Source of the DNA: Yersinia aleksiciae
Lineage (GTDB): Bacteria; Pseudomonadota; Gammaproteobacteria; Enterobacterales; Enterobacteriaceae
Direction of reading: 5' to 3'
DNA: 64,000 nucleotides
NCBI RefSeq assembly: GCF_001047675.1
Contig: NZ_CP011975.1
Coordinates: forward strand, 3,450,073-3,514,072
The position numbers were made by a program, and so were the translations under genes. Shown here in pieces: positions 20,745 through 30,763 of this stretch (positions are counted from its first letter, which is position 1; every line of letters starts with the position of its first letter). The notes under the pieces are model-generated. The model saw nothing but the letters and a program-made list of their open reading frames with translations, was not told where the DNA came from and made no database searches.

Positions 20745-20760
20745 AGTGACCCACATCACA
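20745..20760. promoter_or_regulatory. Predicted CRP binding site
   Basis: AGTGACCCACATCACA matches the CRP half-site pattern TGTGA-N6-TCACA with one mismatch. It lies about 20 bases downstream of the operator-like palindrome and about 117 bases before the reductase start. Confidence 0.6.
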
Positions 20761-20876
20761 AAATAAAACATTGAAAACAGGTCTCATAACGACATTCGCT
20801 GAATGGCTGCATCATCCGATGATTCTCCCTCGCCATTCTGTTTTCTTTGATTTATTGACATGGTCAGGTACTCATA

Positions 20877-21842
20877 ATGAAAAACAGCACGCAACCCAGC
20901 TCCAATCAAGCCGTATTAATCATCGCCCCGGTAATGGACTATCTGACGGAAAAATTGGAACAAAACTTCACTGTTCACAAACTCTTCGAGATGGTGGATC
21001 ACGCGGCATTTCTGGCTGAACAGGGCAATAACATTAAAGGTATCGTGACCCGTGGTGATATTGGCGTGACCAACGAAATCTTGGCGTTATTACCGGAAGT
21101 GGAGATTATCTCAATCTTCGGTGTTGGGACTGATGCTGTTGATCTGGATTATACCCGTGAGCGCAAAATCATTGTTACCACTACGCCGGGTGTGTTGACC
21201 GATGATGTGGCTGACACCGCATTGGGGCTGATTATTGCCACCTCGCGCCGTTTATGTCAGGCCGATAAATTCCTGCGCGCTGGTCAGTGGCCACACAGCA
21301 GTTTGCCATTAGCCTCCAAAGTGACCGGTAAACGACTGGGGGTATTTGGTATGGGCCGTATTGGTCAAGCCATTGCCCGCCGTGCCGCGGGCTTCGATAT
21401 GCAAATTGCCTATACCGATACAGTACACATTGAGAGTCTGCCATACCACTATGTGCCAGATTTAATCACTCTCGCGCAGCAGAGCGATATTCTGGTGGTG
21501 GCTATCTCGGGTGGGAAAGACAGTGCAGGTCTGGTCGATAAAGCTGTTTTTGCGGCGATGCCAAATCAGGCGATTCTGATCAATATTGCCCGTGGCAGCA
21601 TGGTTAATCAGGATGACTTAATTCACGCGCTGCAACAGCAAGATATTGGCGGTGCGGGTCTGGATGTATTTGCCGATGAGCCGAATGTGCCACAGGCGTT
21701 GATCGAGATGGATAATGTCGTGTTGCTGCCACATATTGCCAGCGCCACAAAAGAGACTCGCATTCAAATGAGCGATATTGTGTTCTCTAATATCCATGCC
21801 CATTTCTCAGGTGAACAGGCACCAACCGCAATCAATTATTAA
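20877..21842 (+). CDS. D-isomer-specific 2-hydroxyacid dehydrogenase, probable 2-ketogluconate reductase
   Basis: This is a 321-residue NAD(P)-dependent dehydrogenase. The Rossmann motif GVFGMGRIGQAIARRAAGF lies near residues 154-172. The catalytic triad of the family is visible as R239 (NIARGS), E268 (FADEP) and H286 (LLPHIAS). The family includes glyoxylate/hydroxypyruvate reductases and 2-ketogluconate reductases; context with gluconokinase, IdnO-like dehydrogenase and edd favours reduction of 2-keto-D-gluconate to D-gluconate. The ATG has AGGTACTCATA upstream. It is followed by an MFS transporter gene after about 140 bases that contain a hairpin. Substrate is inferred, not proven. Confidence 0.82.
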   Translation: MKNSTQPSSNQAVLIIAPVMDYLTEKLEQNFTVHKLFEMVDHAAFLAEQGNNIKGIVTRGDIGVTNEILALLPEVEIISIFGVGTDAVDLDYTRERKIIVTTTPGVLTDDVADTALGLIIATSRRLCQADKFLRAGQWPHSSLPLASKVTGKRLGVFGMGRIGQAIARRAAGFDMQIAYTDTVHIESLPYHYVPDLITLAQQSDILVVAISGGKDSAGLVDKAVFAAMPNQAILINIARGSMVNQDDLIHALQQQDIGGAGLDVFADEPNVPQALIEMDNVVLLPHIASATKETRIQMSDIVFSNIHAHFSGEQAPTAINY

Positions 21843-21923
21843 ATAAGCCAGTCATAGTAATAATAAAAACATTCGTGAGTTTTAATTAACAACTGCAAAT
21901 ATTCCTTATTTGCTTTCGGTATT

Positions 21924-21950
21924 CCCTGCGTCTTTATTCATGATGCAGGG
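21924..21950 (+). other. Intercistronic hairpin
   Basis: CCCTGC (21924-21929) pairs with GCAGGG (21945-21950), extended by imperfect flanking pairs. It lies between the reductase gene and the MFS transporter gene with no T-run after it. It could adjust expression of the transporter relative to the enzyme. Confidence 0.4.
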
Positions 21951-21983
21951 TAATACTTAGCTATTATCATGAGGCGTGTTTAT

Positions 21984-23300
21984 ATGGACAGTAAGATCCC
22001 TAATGCCCGTTGGTTCCGCGTTATTGTGCCAATAATGATTGCTTGTATTATTTCTTTTATGGACCGGGTTAATATTAGTTTTGCGCTACCTGGCGGTATG
22101 GAGAGTGATCTAGCGATTACCAGCCAAATGGCCGGTTTAGCGGGCGGTATTTTCTTTATTGGTTATCTATTTTTACAAGTACCCGGCGGCCGTATTGCGG
22201 TACATGGCAGCGGCAGAAAATTTATTGCCTATTCTCTAGCGGTCTGGGCCGTCGTCTCGATTCTGACTGGCTTTGTCACCAACCATTATCAACTGTTATT
22301 CCTGCGCTTCGTGTTGGGGGTGTCTGAGGGCGGTATGCTACCGGTGGTCTTAACCATGGTGAGCAACTGGTTCCCGGAACGTGAAATTGGTCGCGCCAAT
22401 GCCTTCGTCATGATGTTCGCGCCCATTGGCGGAATGTTCACCGCGCCACTGTCCGGCTTTATTATTAATGCGCTCGATTGGCGCTGGCTGTTCTTCCTCG
22501 AAGGTTCCCTGTCCGCCATCGTGCTGGTGATGTGGTGGTTTGTTATCAGTGATCGTCCTGAAGAGGCTAAATGGCTCTCCGCCAAAGAGCGTGACTATCT
22601 GGTCACTGAACTGTCACGGGAACGGGCGGAGCGGATGCTTGATGCGCCAGTGACCAATGCACCCTTGAAAGCCGTGTTCCTGAATAAAGGGCTGATGAAA
22701 CTGGTGGCGTTGAACTTCTTTTATCAAACCGGAGATTATGGCTACACCCTGTGGCTGCCCACCATTTTGAAAAATCTGACCGGCGGTAATATGGCCTCGG
22801 TCGGTATTCTGGCTATTCTGCCGTTTATTGCCACCACTGCCGGTATTTATGCCATTTCTACGCTATCGGATAGAACCGGCAAACGCCGTCTGTTGATTAT
22901 GATTTCACTGTTCTGCTTCGCCGCCGGTCTGGTGACCTCGGTGATTTTCCGCCACAACGTGCTGATCTCCTATCTGGCGCTGGTGGTGTGTGGATTCTTC
23001 CTGAAAGCCGCCACCAGCCCATTCTGGTCAATTCCGGGCCGCATCGCCGTGCCGGAAGTGGCGGGTGGCGCACGGGGTGTCATCAATGGTTTAGGTAATT
23101 TGGGGGGATTCTGTGGCCCCTATCTGGTCGGCGTGATGATCTTCTTCTATGGACAAAGTGCGGCGGTTTGCATGTTAGCAGGCTCATTGATTATCGCTGG
23201 GTTGATTACGCTGACATTGCCGAAAGAGTGTGATGTTGAAGTCAATACTCAGGGGCAGGGCGTCACTGGCAAAGGCTTGATCAAGGTTAAACGCGCTTAA
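21984..23300 (+). CDS. MFS transporter, anion:cation symporter type (ketogluconate/sugar-acid uptake)
   Basis: This is a 438-residue inner-membrane carrier with about 12 hydrophobic segments, resembling the anion:cation symporter branch of the MFS (hexuronate, galactarate, phthalate and 2-ketogluconate carriers). The early motif SFMDRVNISFALPGGMESDL and the helix-4/5 region FLRFVLGVSEGGMLPVVLTMVSNWFPERE are typical. The start at 21984 is chosen because GAGG at 21971-21974 is nine bases upstream; the ATG at 21969 overlaps that site. Its place between a 2-ketoacid reductase and edd suggests uptake of a ketogluconate or gluconate. The exact substrate is inferred from context. Confidence 0.82.
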   Translation: MDSKIPNARWFRVIVPIMIACIISFMDRVNISFALPGGMESDLAITSQMAGLAGGIFFIGYLFLQVPGGRIAVHGSGRKFIAYSLAVWAVVSILTGFVTNHYQLLFLRFVLGVSEGGMLPVVLTMVSNWFPEREIGRANAFVMMFAPIGGMFTAPLSGFIINALDWRWLFFLEGSLSAIVLVMWWFVISDRPEEAKWLSAKERDYLVTELSRERAERMLDAPVTNAPLKAVFLNKGLMKLVALNFFYQTGDYGYTLWLPTILKNLTGGNMASVGILAILPFIATTAGIYAISTLSDRTGKRRLLIMISLFCFAAGLVTSVIFRHNVLISYLALVVCGFFLKAATSPFWSIPGRIAVPEVAGGARGVINGLGNLGGFCGPYLVGVMIFFYGQSAAVCMLAGSLIIAGLITLTLPKECDVEVNTQGQGVTGKGLIKVKRA

Positions 23301-23363
23301 ATCCGGTAGGCGGTATCGGCTGGAAACAGTGATATCGCCTGCGGGTTATCACCGGAGAATCTC

Positions 23364-23870
23364 ATGAATTTACAGCAGCAACTCATCGCCTGCCAACAGC
23401 ATCAGCAGCAGCTACAACTGATGCACGTCGATCACCAAATCGCCTGGCAATTAGGTGAAAAAATAAAGCGGCAAGCGGAGCAGCAAGGTGCGGCATTGGC
23501 TATTGATATCACCGTCAATCGCCAAACCCTATTCAGTTATGCCATGCCTGGTACCAGCGCAGAGAATCATGATTGGTTGCGGCGTAAACGTAATGTCGTT
23601 GAGCTGTTGAATACCAGCTCCTATGCCGCAGGATTGATGCTACAGCAGCGTCAAACCACCCTTGAAGCTCGCTATGGGGTGAGTTTGCGGGACTATGCTG
23701 CGTTGGGTGGCGGCTTCCCGTTACAGGTCAAACAGGCGGGTATTATTGGCAGCGTTAATGTTTCCGGCGCGCCACATTTGGATGATCACAATTTGCTGTT
23801 ACAGGTACTGGCGGAGTTCATCGGCCTGCCTGCGGGCAGCATTGAACTTTTGGCTCCCCTGAGCGAATAA
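23364..23870 (+). CDS. UPF0303 family protein (GlcG/HbpS-like fold)
   Basis: This 168-residue cytosolic protein belongs to the UPF0303 group related to GlcG/HbpS-type domains. Family features are the central [20 protein letters not shown], followed by [20 protein letters not shown] and the glycine-rich [21 protein letters not shown] near residues 115-135. The N-terminus is rich in Gln and His. A biochemical role is not established; some relatives are annotated as heme-degrading-domain proteins. Its TAA stop is part of TAAGGA, the ribosome binding site for edd, so the two are translationally coupled. Its place between a transporter and edd points to a helper role in sugar-acid catabolism. Confidence 0.8.
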   Translation: MNLQQQLIACQQHQQQLQLMHVDHQIAWQLGEKIKRQAEQQGAALAIDITVNRQTLFSYAMPGTSAENHDWLRRKRNVVELLNTSSYAAGLMLQQRQTTLEARYGVSLRDYAALGGGFPLQVKQAGIIGSVNVSGAPHLDDHNLLLQVLAEFIGLPAGSIELLAPLSE

Positions 23871-23879
23871 GGAATGGCG

Positions 23880-25691
23880 ATGAACCCGACTCTCACCCGT
23901 GTCACGCAGCGTATTACTGCGCGATCTGCGGCGACCCGCACGGCCTACCTGCAACGAATCAGCGCGGCAAAAGAAAATACAGTTCACCGCTCTCAACTGG
24001 CCTGCGGCAATCTGGCTCACGGCTTCGCCGCTTGTCAGCCGGAAGATAAAGCCTCGCTGAAGAATATGGTGCGCAGCGACATTGCCATTATTACTTCCTA
24101 TAACGACATGTTATCCGCTCATCAACCCTATGAATATTACCCGCAACAACTGAAAGAGGCACTGCATGACGTCGGTGCCGTCGGGCAGGTGGCGGGGGGA
24201 GTTCCCGCGATGTGCGATGGCGTGACGCAAGGGCAGGATGGCATGGAGTTGTCACTGATGAGCCGCGATGTCATCGCCATGTCCGCGGCTATCGGCCTGT
24301 CACACAATATGTTTGATGGCGCACTCTACCTTGGCGTCTGCGACAAAATTGTGCCCGGATTGCTGATGGCCGCCTTGTCATTCGGCCACTTACCGGCGGT
24401 TTTTGTCCCTGCAGGGCCAATGGCGACGGGCCTGTCCAATAAAGAGAAAGTGCGGGTTCGCCAACTGTTCGCGGAAGGTAAAGTTGACCGCCACGCCTTG
24501 TTGGAAGCGGAATCCGCCTCTTATCATAGCGCTGGCACTTGCACTTTTTACGGCACCGCCAACTCCAATCAGATGGTGATGGAGGTGATGGGGTTGCATT
24601 TGCCCGGTTCCTCCTTTATCCAACCCAACACCCCACTGCGAGATGCACTTACCGCCGCTGCCGCGCGTCAGGTGACTCGCCTGACGGAAAGCAGTGGCAA
24701 TTATCTGCCGGTAGGTCAATTAGTGGATGAAAAGGTGGTGGTCAACGGCATTGTGGCACTGCTGGCAACTGGCGGTTCGACTAACCACACCATGCATCTG
24801 GTGGCGATGGCGCGCGCGGCGGGCATTATTATTGATTGGGATGATTTCTCCGAGCTATCGGAGGTGGTGCCACAATTATGCCGAATCTACCCTAATGGCC
24901 CAGCGGATATCAACTATTTCCAGGCCGCAGGCGGGGTCGCCTTACTGATCAAAGAGCTGCTGCAAGGCGGTTTAGTGCATGAAGATGTCCACACTGTGGC
25001 GGGGTTTGGTCTGCATCGCTACACGCAAGAGCCCTATCTGGATCATGGGCAACTGCAATGGCGCAGCGGGCCGCAGCACTCACTAGATGATTCGGTGATT
25101 GCCAGCATCGCCCAGCCTTTCTCGGCCCACGGCGGTACCAAAGTCTTAAGTGGCAATCTGGGACGGGCAGTGATGAAAACCTCGGCCGTTCCGCGTGATC
25201 ATCAGATTATTGAGGGGCCAGCGGTGGTGTTTGACAGCCAACATGATGTCGGGGCCGCTTTTGAATCCGGCGAATTGAACCGCGATTGCGTGGTAGTGGT
25301 GCGCTATCAAGGGCCACGGGCCATTGGTATGCCGGAACTACATAAACTGATGCCACCCTTGGGGGTATTGTTGGATCGCGGCTTTAAGGTGGCTCTGGTC
25401 ACTGATGGTCGACTGTCCGGCGCGTCAGGTAAAGTGCCTTCGGCAATCCATGTGACGCCCGAAGCCTATTGTGGCGGCCTCATGGCAAAAATCCGTAATG
25501 GTGATCGGGTGCGGGTGGATGGTGTCAGTGGGGAGCTTTCGCTGTTGGTGGATGAAAGTGAGCTGGCAGCACGCCACCCCACACTGCCGGATATCTCGGC
25601 GTTTCATGTAGGATGTGGTCGTGAGCTATTTGGTGCGCTACGTGAGCAATTGACTGGGGCAGAGCAGGGGGCGTGCTGCATTCGTTTTTAG
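23880..25691 (+). CDS. edd: Phosphogluconate dehydratase
   Basis: Edd dehydrates 6-phosphogluconate to 2-keto-3-deoxy-6-phosphogluconate, the first committed step of the Entner-Doudoroff pathway. The protein (603 residues from this start) follows E. coli Edd closely along its length. Signatures of the IlvD/Edd family are [33 protein letters not shown] and the C-terminal [24 protein letters not shown]; iron-sulfur ligand cysteines lie in MCDGV and GVCDKIVPG. The second ATG (23880) is used because it gives [12 protein letters not shown] as in E. coli and sits best after AAGGA. The KDPG aldolase gene eda, often adjacent, is not downstream here. Confidence 0.95.
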   Translation: MNPTLTRVTQRITARSAATRTAYLQRISAAKENTVHRSQLACGNLAHGFAACQPEDKASLKNMVRSDIAIITSYNDMLSAHQPYEYYPQQLKEALHDVGAVGQVAGGVPAMCDGVTQGQDGMELSLMSRDVIAMSAAIGLSHNMFDGALYLGVCDKIVPGLLMAALSFGHLPAVFVPAGPMATGLSNKEKVRVRQLFAEGKVDRHALLEAESASYHSAGTCTFYGTANSNQMVMEVMGLHLPGSSFIQPNTPLRDALTAAAARQVTRLTESSGNYLPVGQLVDEKVVVNGIVALLATGGSTNHTMHLVAMARAAGIIIDWDDFSELSEVVPQLCRIYPNGPADINYFQAAGGVALLIKELLQGGLVHEDVHTVAGFGLHRYTQEPYLDHGQLQWRSGPQHSLDDSVIASIAQPFSAHGGTKVLSGNLGRAVMKTSAVPRDHQIIEGPAVVFDSQHDVGAAFESGELNRDCVVVVRYQGPRAIGMPELHKLMPPLGVLLDRGFKVALVTDGRLSGASGKVPSAIHVTPEAYCGGLMAKIRNGDRVRVDGVSGELSLLVDESELAARHPTLPDISAFHVGCGRELFGALREQLTGAEQGACCIRF

Positions 25692-25862
25692 TGATACCTA
25701 CGTTTTTAGTCATAAATGTGCGGCGAAGGGCGATTGAACTCACCTTTTGCCCTACAAATTATTCACCCTACAGATTAATCCTGAAACCTCCTGATGACAC
25801 TTACCTCGCCTATTTTCGACTATGCTTATGAGATGCCCTTTTTTCACTCATGGAGAACGCAT

Positions 25863-26171
25863 ATGAATCGAGATAAAGAACAGCAAACCTCGCTGGATGA
25901 TGATCTGACTATGCTGACCGACACCTTGGAAGAGGTGCTACGCGCCTCCGGCGATGCCGCAGATGAAAGCTATCAAGAGATCAAGGCCAGAGCGGAGAAA
26001 GCCTTAAAGGAGGTACAGAACCGTTTGAGTGGCCGCAGTGATTGCTATATCAAACGGGCGAAAGCACTGGCGTGTTGCACTGATGATTATGTCCACGAAA
26101 AGCCTTGGTGCAGCGTGGGAATTGGCGCGACTGTCGGGTTAGTTGTCGGGCTATTATTGGCGCGGCGCTAA
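25863..26171 (+). CDS. elaB: ElaB/YqjD/DUF883 family ribosome-associated membrane-anchored protein
   Basis: This is a 102-residue protein with a hydrophilic helical body and a C-terminal membrane anchor, VGIGATVGLVVGLLLARR, containing the glycine-zipper pattern of the ElaB/YqjD/YgaM family. E. coli relatives are tail-anchored inner-membrane proteins that bind ribosomes in stationary phase. The start at 25863 follows GGAGAACGC. The frame extends upstream to 25794, but those 23 residues are not family-like. In E. coli elaB also lies between nuo and menF, so this marks a return to conserved gene order after the sugar-acid cluster. Confidence 0.85.
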   Translation: MNRDKEQQTSLDDDLTMLTDTLEEVLRASGDAADESYQEIKARAEKALKEVQNRLSGRSDCYIKRAKALACCTDDYVHEKPWCSVGIGATVGLVVGLLLARR

Positions 26172-26537
26172 AATATCCTCGTGAAATAATGGCTGTCGTA
26201 AGCAGTTAAGTAAAATTATTTAAAATCTTATTAGCGGCCCTTAAATGGGTCGTTTTTATTATAAGCATTGATTGTTAATTTAATGCGAAAATAAGTATTA
26301 ATATTTAAATGATATGTTTAATTAATCTGTTTTTTATTATCTAACTTAAATGAAAAACGTAGGGAATAAATAAGCGTCGTAATGCAGCTTGTGCCTATAA
26401 TAATATTTGTAGTCATAAAATACTTAACTTTTATCTTTGACTCTTTTTATAGAGTGGAAATCATAAATGCTCTTATTTTAATCCTGTTAACTAATTTTAT
26501 TTGAGATGGTTAATATTAACAAAATGAGGAATCTATC
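26172..26537. other. AT-rich intergenic region
   Basis: A 366-base, strongly AT-rich stretch between elaB and the RhiA-like gene. CGGCCCTTAAATGGGTCG followed by TTTTTATTAT near 26234-26260 may end elaB transcription. The rest, rich in A and T runs, probably contains the promoter of the next gene, but I cannot fix its boxes. No gene is seen. Confidence 0.5.
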
Positions 26538-27188
26538 ATGAGTAATACTCTCGATCTGTCTACCTATTCATCAGATGGCACGCCCTATCAAGTCAAATTT
26601 ATAAATCAGTCTCCCTCCGCTTGGATTGTGTATTTATATCAAAAAATGCCGAATCAACCCTCGGACATATTTTCCTTAGCCTGGCAAGCATCCCCATTTA
26701 AAGTGGCACCTAATAGCTTTTTCACTTTCAAGTGGTCAATTGACTACTCCTTTATCTGGGGTCGAACAGGCACATTGACGGATGGGGTGGTTTTTGAGGC
26801 TGGTGCTGTATTGAATGCGGACCCGGCAGGAAACAATCAGGTGACCTTTGACACGGCAAATAACACCCCGATGTTTAGTCATTTATCGAGTGGGGGACAA
26901 GCAGGCAAGTTGACGATTCTGGAAGGCAGTCACATGCAAAACAACATCTATTCAACTGGGATTGGTATGTCAGGACAGGGAACTTTCGTGCAACAAGTCT
27001 TAACCAATACCACTCAAATTTATACACCGGAACCTCTCTATTACATTGCCGCCGGTCAAGGGGTTCAAATGGGGCAAGTATTAGCCCAAACCGTGACCAA
27101 TGCCAGTGAGTTGAAATACTCAGGTAACGTTTACTCACTGGTAGCAACGTTGTCTGAAACCCAGCAATGGAGCATTGTTTCGGCATAG
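26538..27188 (+). CDS. RhiA-like protein of unknown function
   Basis: This 216-residue protein looks like the RhiA family, named after a rhizosphere-expressed, quorum-regulated Rhizobium protein; the assignment is from memory of family shape. The visible core is YQVKFINQSPSAWIVYLYQK near residue 17, aromatic-rich segments (FKWSIDYSFIWG) and a Gly/Thr/Gln-rich beta-type C-terminal half. There is no signal peptide, membrane helix or cysteine. TGAGGA precedes the ATG. It stands alone between AT-rich spacers, elaB and menF, and so may be a lineage-specific insertion. The biochemical function of the family is not known. Confidence 0.6.
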   Translation: MSNTLDLSTYSSDGTPYQVKFINQSPSAWIVYLYQKMPNQPSDIFSLAWQASPFKVAPNSFFTFKWSIDYSFIWGRTGTLTDGVVFEAGAVLNADPAGNNQVTFDTANNTPMFSHLSSGGQAGKLTILEGSHMQNNIYSTGIGMSGQGTFVQQVLTNTTQIYTPEPLYYIAAGQGVQMGQVLAQTVTNASELKYSGNVYSLVATLSETQQWSIVSA

Positions 27189-27497
27189 CGTAAATAAATG
27201 ACTAATATGAAAAATATCACGGAGATAACCTATATCTTCGTGATATTCCTAGTCGTAGGATAACTAAGATTTTGGTGATGCCGTCGTTACAACACAAGTG
27301 GCTTAAGCGGATGGGCTTATCTGGCCCTGAGCACAAATCACCCAATGTCAGTGATCGCCAGATACCCCTTGTTGAGTATATAAAAACATCAATATCAAAT
27401 ATTAGTGTGATAACTAACAATAACTTTTGAATCAGACTTTTATTATTATTCACGGCCCGTATAATCCCACTCTTTCTGTTGGTTTGCCGAGGTGGTC
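27189..27497 (+). other. RhiA-like/menF intergenic region with probable menF promoter
   Basis: About 309 noncoding bases. The hairpin at 27213-27247 occupies the first part. A perfect -10 hexamer, TATAAT, occurs at 27460-27465, about 32 bases before the menF start region; the -35 element at the expected distance is weak. An unusual PalB-type repeat was looked for and not seen. Confidence 0.4.
27213..27247. terminator. Hairpin after the RhiA-like gene
   Basis: AATATCACGGAGAT (27213-27226) pairs with ATCTTCGTGATATT (27234-27247), a 14-bp stem with one mismatch and a 7-base loop. It follows the RhiA-like gene by 25 bases. A clear T-run is absent, but stem stability suggests transcript ending or 3' protection. 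Confidence 0.6.
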
Positions 27498-28871
27498 GTG
27501 AAACAACTTTCTGGTTTGTTGGGCGAATTACGGCAGAGATTACGTGCCGGTTTCCCTGACCAGGCAGGTATTCGGCAAATAATCTTGCCCGCATCGGGTC
27601 AGGTGGGAAGCCAATTGCTGGAGTGGCTGGCTGCGCAAAACCATTTCCCTCAATTTTATTGGCACCACCGTGAAGGCCATGAAGAGGCTGCCGTCTGTGG
27701 TCAAACTCGCCAATTTAACGATGTGCAGTCTGCGGATGCTTTTATCCAGCAACATAAGCTGATAAGACAAAATAGTGATGGCACTGAATTACGGATTTGG
27801 GGGCTGAATGCCTTCGAGCCAGTGAGTCTTATGCTGCCCTCCGCTGACACCACGCAACAGACGCAGACCAGTTTCCTGTTTCTCCCCCGCATTGAAATTT
27901 TGCGCCGTGGTAACCATACCCACGTGACCCTCAATTTAGTGAGTGATTTCTCCCTACAGCAAGATGCGCTACTGGCTATCGCCTTTATTGACCAACTGGT
28001 TGCTGCCAAACCGCTGCCGGTGCTGGATGTTCAGGTACAGGATGCCCGCCATACGCCAGAATATCCGCAATGGAGCAGCCTGATTCAGCAGGCGCTGGGC
28101 AAGATTGAGCAGCAGATAATGGAAAAAGTGGTTTTGGCCCGTGCGACCCGCTTAACTCTCGATAAGCCCTTGTCCTGTAGCGCGTTTATGGATGCCAGCC
28201 GGCAGGTTAATCATCACTGTTTTCACTTTATGTTGCGTTTTGATGCTGCGCGGGCCTTTTTAGGCTCCAGCCCAGAGCGCCTCTATTTGCGCCAGAAATG
28301 GCATCTGGAAACTGAAGCGTTAGCGGGCACGACTTCTAATGATGATGACCATCAGCAAGCCAAGGTGCTGGCTGACTGGTTGATGCGCGATGAAAAGAAT
28401 CAGCGCGAGAATTTGCTGGTGGTTGATGATATTTGCCAGCGTTTACAGGGCGGTGTCGCGGCCGTGGACGTCATGCCACCAGAGATTATCCGCTTGCGCA
28501 AAGTGCAGCATCTGCGCCGCCGCATTCACGCGCAACTCAACCGCGCCAGTGATACTGATTGCCTGCAACGGCTGCAACCGACAGCGGCTGTGGCCGGTTT
28601 ACCGCGCAATGTTGCCCGTCAGTTTATTGCCGAGAATGAGCCCTTTTCCCGTGGTTGGTATGCCGGTTCTGCGGGCTATCTTTCACTGCAACAGACCGAA
28701 TTCAGTGTCGCGCTGCGCTCGGCATGGGTGGAAGATAAATGGGTCAATCTGTATGCCGGAGCCGGAATTGTGGCGGGATCTGACCCTGAACTGGAGTGGC
28801 AAGAGATTAACCATAAATCAGCGGGATTACGCACCTTGCTCGCTCATCATCAGCAAGAGAATAAAACCTAA
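27498..28871 (+). CDS. menF: Isochorismate synthase MenF
   Basis: MenF converts chorismate to isochorismate for menaquinone (vitamin K2) synthesis. The 457-residue protein has the chorismate-binding fold. The catalytic lysine lies in [11 protein letters not shown]; the Mg-binding and active-site glutamates lie in LETEALAGT and [11 protein letters not shown]. Other landmarks are [10 protein letters not shown] and [18 protein letters not shown] [16 protein letters not shown] at 27498 is chosen because GAGG at 27489-27492 is at good distance; the upstream GTG at 27492 overlaps that site. It opens the men cluster; menD follows after about 218 bases. Confidence 0.94.
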   Translation: MKQLSGLLGELRQRLRAGFPDQAGIRQIILPASGQVGSQLLEWLAAQNHFPQFYWHHREGHEEAAVCGQTRQFNDVQSADAFIQQHKLIRQNSDGTELRIWGLNAFEPVSLMLPSADTTQQTQTSFLFLPRIEILRRGNHTHVTLNLVSDFSLQQDALLAIAFIDQLVAAKPLPVLDVQVQDARHTPEYPQWSSLIQQALGKIEQQIMEKVVLARATRLTLDKPLSCSAFMDASRQVNHHCFHFMLRFDAARAFLGSSPERLYLRQKWHLETEALAGTTSNDDDHQQAKVLADWLMRDEKNQRENLLVVDDICQRLQGGVAAVDVMPPEIIRLRKVQHLRRRIHAQLNRASDTDCLQRLQPTAAVAGLPRNVARQFIAENEPFSRGWYAGSAGYLSLQQTEFSVALRSAWVEDKWVNLYAGAGIVAGSDPELEWQEINHKSAGLRTLLAHHQQENKT

Positions 28872-29089
28872 AATGTCGCAATTAACCGCACTCGTTATGT
28901 GGGCGGATTGTGACACCCCGATGCCGGGTGTAAACTGTGGTTAATAGGTTATTCAGGGCACATTCCTGATATAGAACGATAGAACTTTAACCATTACTCA
29001 GCCACTCCGGGCTTTTTCAGAGGATAAATGGCGTTCCTCATGCTGACTGTCGGGGCCGTAGTGTCTGTTAACTGACTTTTGGGCAAACC

Positions 29090-30763
29090 ATGTCGACAAG
29101 TGTTTTTAACCGTCGTTGGGCGGCATTACTACTGGAAGCGTTAACGCGCCACGGTGTGCGTCACATCTGTATTGCGCCAGGATCCCGCTCGACACCCTTA
29201 ACCTTAGCGGCGGCGGCCAACCCGTCGCTGGTTTGCCACACCCACTTTGATGAGCGTGGTCTGGGCCACCTGGCGCTTGGCTTGGCGAAAGCCTCCACCG
29301 AACCGGTGGCGGTGATTGTCACCTCCGGCACGGCGGCGGCCAATCTCTATCCAGCGCTGATTGAAGCGGGGCTAACCGGTGAGCGCCTGATCTTCCTGAC
29401 CGCAGATCGCCCGCCAGAGTTGATCGACTGCGGCGCCAATCAGGCGATCCGCCAGCAAGGGCTGTTTGCCAGCCACCCCAAGGTCAGCATCAATTTGCCT
29501 CGGCCCACGCCGGATATTCCTGCCCGTTGGCTGGTGGCGACCCTCGACAGCGCGATGGCGCAATTACCCCATGGCGGCCTGCACATTAACTGCCCCTTTG
29601 CCGAACCGCTGTATGGCGGCGATGAGCAGTGCTATGCCGACTGGTCTGCCGCTTTGGGTGACTGGTGGCAAGATTGCCATCCGTGGCTGCGGCAATCACG
29701 CTATCAACCACAGATGCAGCAACCCGACTGGTTTTTCTGGCGGCAAAAGCGCGGTGTGGTGATCGCCGGACGCATGACGGCAGAAGAGGGCGCACAACTG
29801 GCGCAGTGGGCGGAACTGCTGGGCTGGCCGCTGATTGGCGATGTGTTATCGCAAACCGGTCAACCGCTGCCTTGCGCCGATCTGTGGCTGGGGCGTCCGG
29901 ATGCACAGCAAATATTGAGTCAGGCGCAACTGGTGTTGCAAGTGGGGAGCAGCCTGACGGGTAAAAGGTTATTGCAGTGGCAGGCACAGTGCCAGCCGCA
30001 AGAGTATTGGCTGGTGGATAATCTACCGGGCCGTCTTGATCCAGCGAATCACCGCGGGCGCAGAATTATTTCATCGGTGAATGAGTGGCTGGAGCAGCAT
30101 CCCGCGCAGCGCCGTGTTCCTTGGGCTGTTGAACTGATGGAATTGTCGCAAAAAGCACAGTTCCATGTGGCTAAAGTGCTGAACGATCAGTTCAGCGAAG
30201 CGGCAGTGGCGCACCAACTGGCGGCACTGTTGCCTGAAAACGGCCAGCTATTTGTCGGTAACAGTTTGATTGTTCGCCTCATTGATGCCCTCGGCCAACT
30301 GCCCGTGGGCTATCCGGTTTACAGCAATCGCGGTGCCAGCGGCATTGATGGTCTGTTATCGACGGCGGCGGGTGTTCAGCGCGCTACCGCCAAACCGACA
30401 CTGGCGATCGTCGGTGATCTCTCCGCCCTGTATGACCTGAATGCGCTGGCGTTATTGCGCCAAAGTTCAGCCCCGATGGTGTTGCTGGTGGTGAACAACA
30501 ATGGTGGGCAGATCTTCTCACTGCTGCCGACACCGGAGGCCGACCGTCAGCGCTTCTACTGCATGCCGCAAAACGTCAATTTTGAGCATGCCGCCGCGAT
30601 GTTCAACCTGAATTATGCTCGCCCTGAGAGCTGGCTAGCACTACAGCAGCGGGTCGAGCAGTGCTGGTTACAAGGTGGCGTGACACTGATCGAGATAGCG
30701 GTGCCGCCGAGTCAGGGGGCCGAAACACTGCAACAATTGGTACAACAGGTGGCCCAACTATGA
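29090..30763 (+). CDS. menD: 2-succinyl-5-enolpyruvyl-6-hydroxy-3-cyclohexene-1-carboxylate synthase
   Basis: MenD is a thiamine diphosphate enzyme that joins isochorismate and 2-oxoglutarate to give SEPHCHC, the first committed menaquinone step. The 557-residue protein is close to E. coli MenD throughout. It shows the N-terminal [20 protein letters not shown] and [16 protein letters not shown], the catalytic-region glutamate in [19 protein letters not shown], and the ThDP/Mg motif [17 protein letters not shown] ending in [12 protein letters not shown]. The ribosome binding site is weak (GGG nine bases upstream). Its TGA stop overlaps the menH start as ATGA. Confidence 0.96.
   Translation: MSTSVFNRRWAALLLEALTRHGVRHICIAPGSRSTPLTLAAAANPSLVCHTHFDERGLGHLALGLAKASTEPVAVIVTSGTAAANLYPALIEAGLTGERLIFLTADRPPELIDCGANQAIRQQGLFASHPKVSINLPRPTPDIPARWLVATLDSAMAQLPHGGLHINCPFAEPLYGGDEQCYADWSAALGDWWQDCHPWLRQSRYQPQMQQPDWFFWRQKRGVVIAGRMTAEEGAQLAQWAELLGWPLIGDVLSQTGQPLPCADLWLGRPDAQQILSQAQLVLQVGSSLTGKRLLQWQAQCQPQEYWLVDNLPGRLDPANHRGRRIISSVNEWLEQHPAQRRVPWAVELMELSQKAQFHVAKVLNDQFSEAAVAHQLAALLPENGQLFVGNSLIVRLIDALGQLPVGYPVYSNRGASGIDGLLSTAAGVQRATAKPTLAIVGDLSALYDLNALALLRQSSAPMVLLVVNNNGGQIFSLLPTPEADRQRFYCMPQNVNFEHAAAMFNLNYARPESWLALQQRVEQCWLQGGVTLIEIAVPPSQGAETLQQLVQQVAQL

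Larger units (their letters stand above)
20493..20876 (+). other. Control region upstream of the ketogluconate reductase operon
   Basis: A 384-base noncoding stretch. Its first part carries the hairpins that follow the regulator gene. Its second part holds a near-perfect GntR-type operator and a CRP-like site, both listed separately. No supported gene is seen in it. Confidence 0.65.

Noticed and set aside
28873..28944. Small open frame (23 residues) between menF and menD
   Set aside because: An ATG exists right after the menF stop, but without a clear ribosome site or known homologue it cannot be supported.
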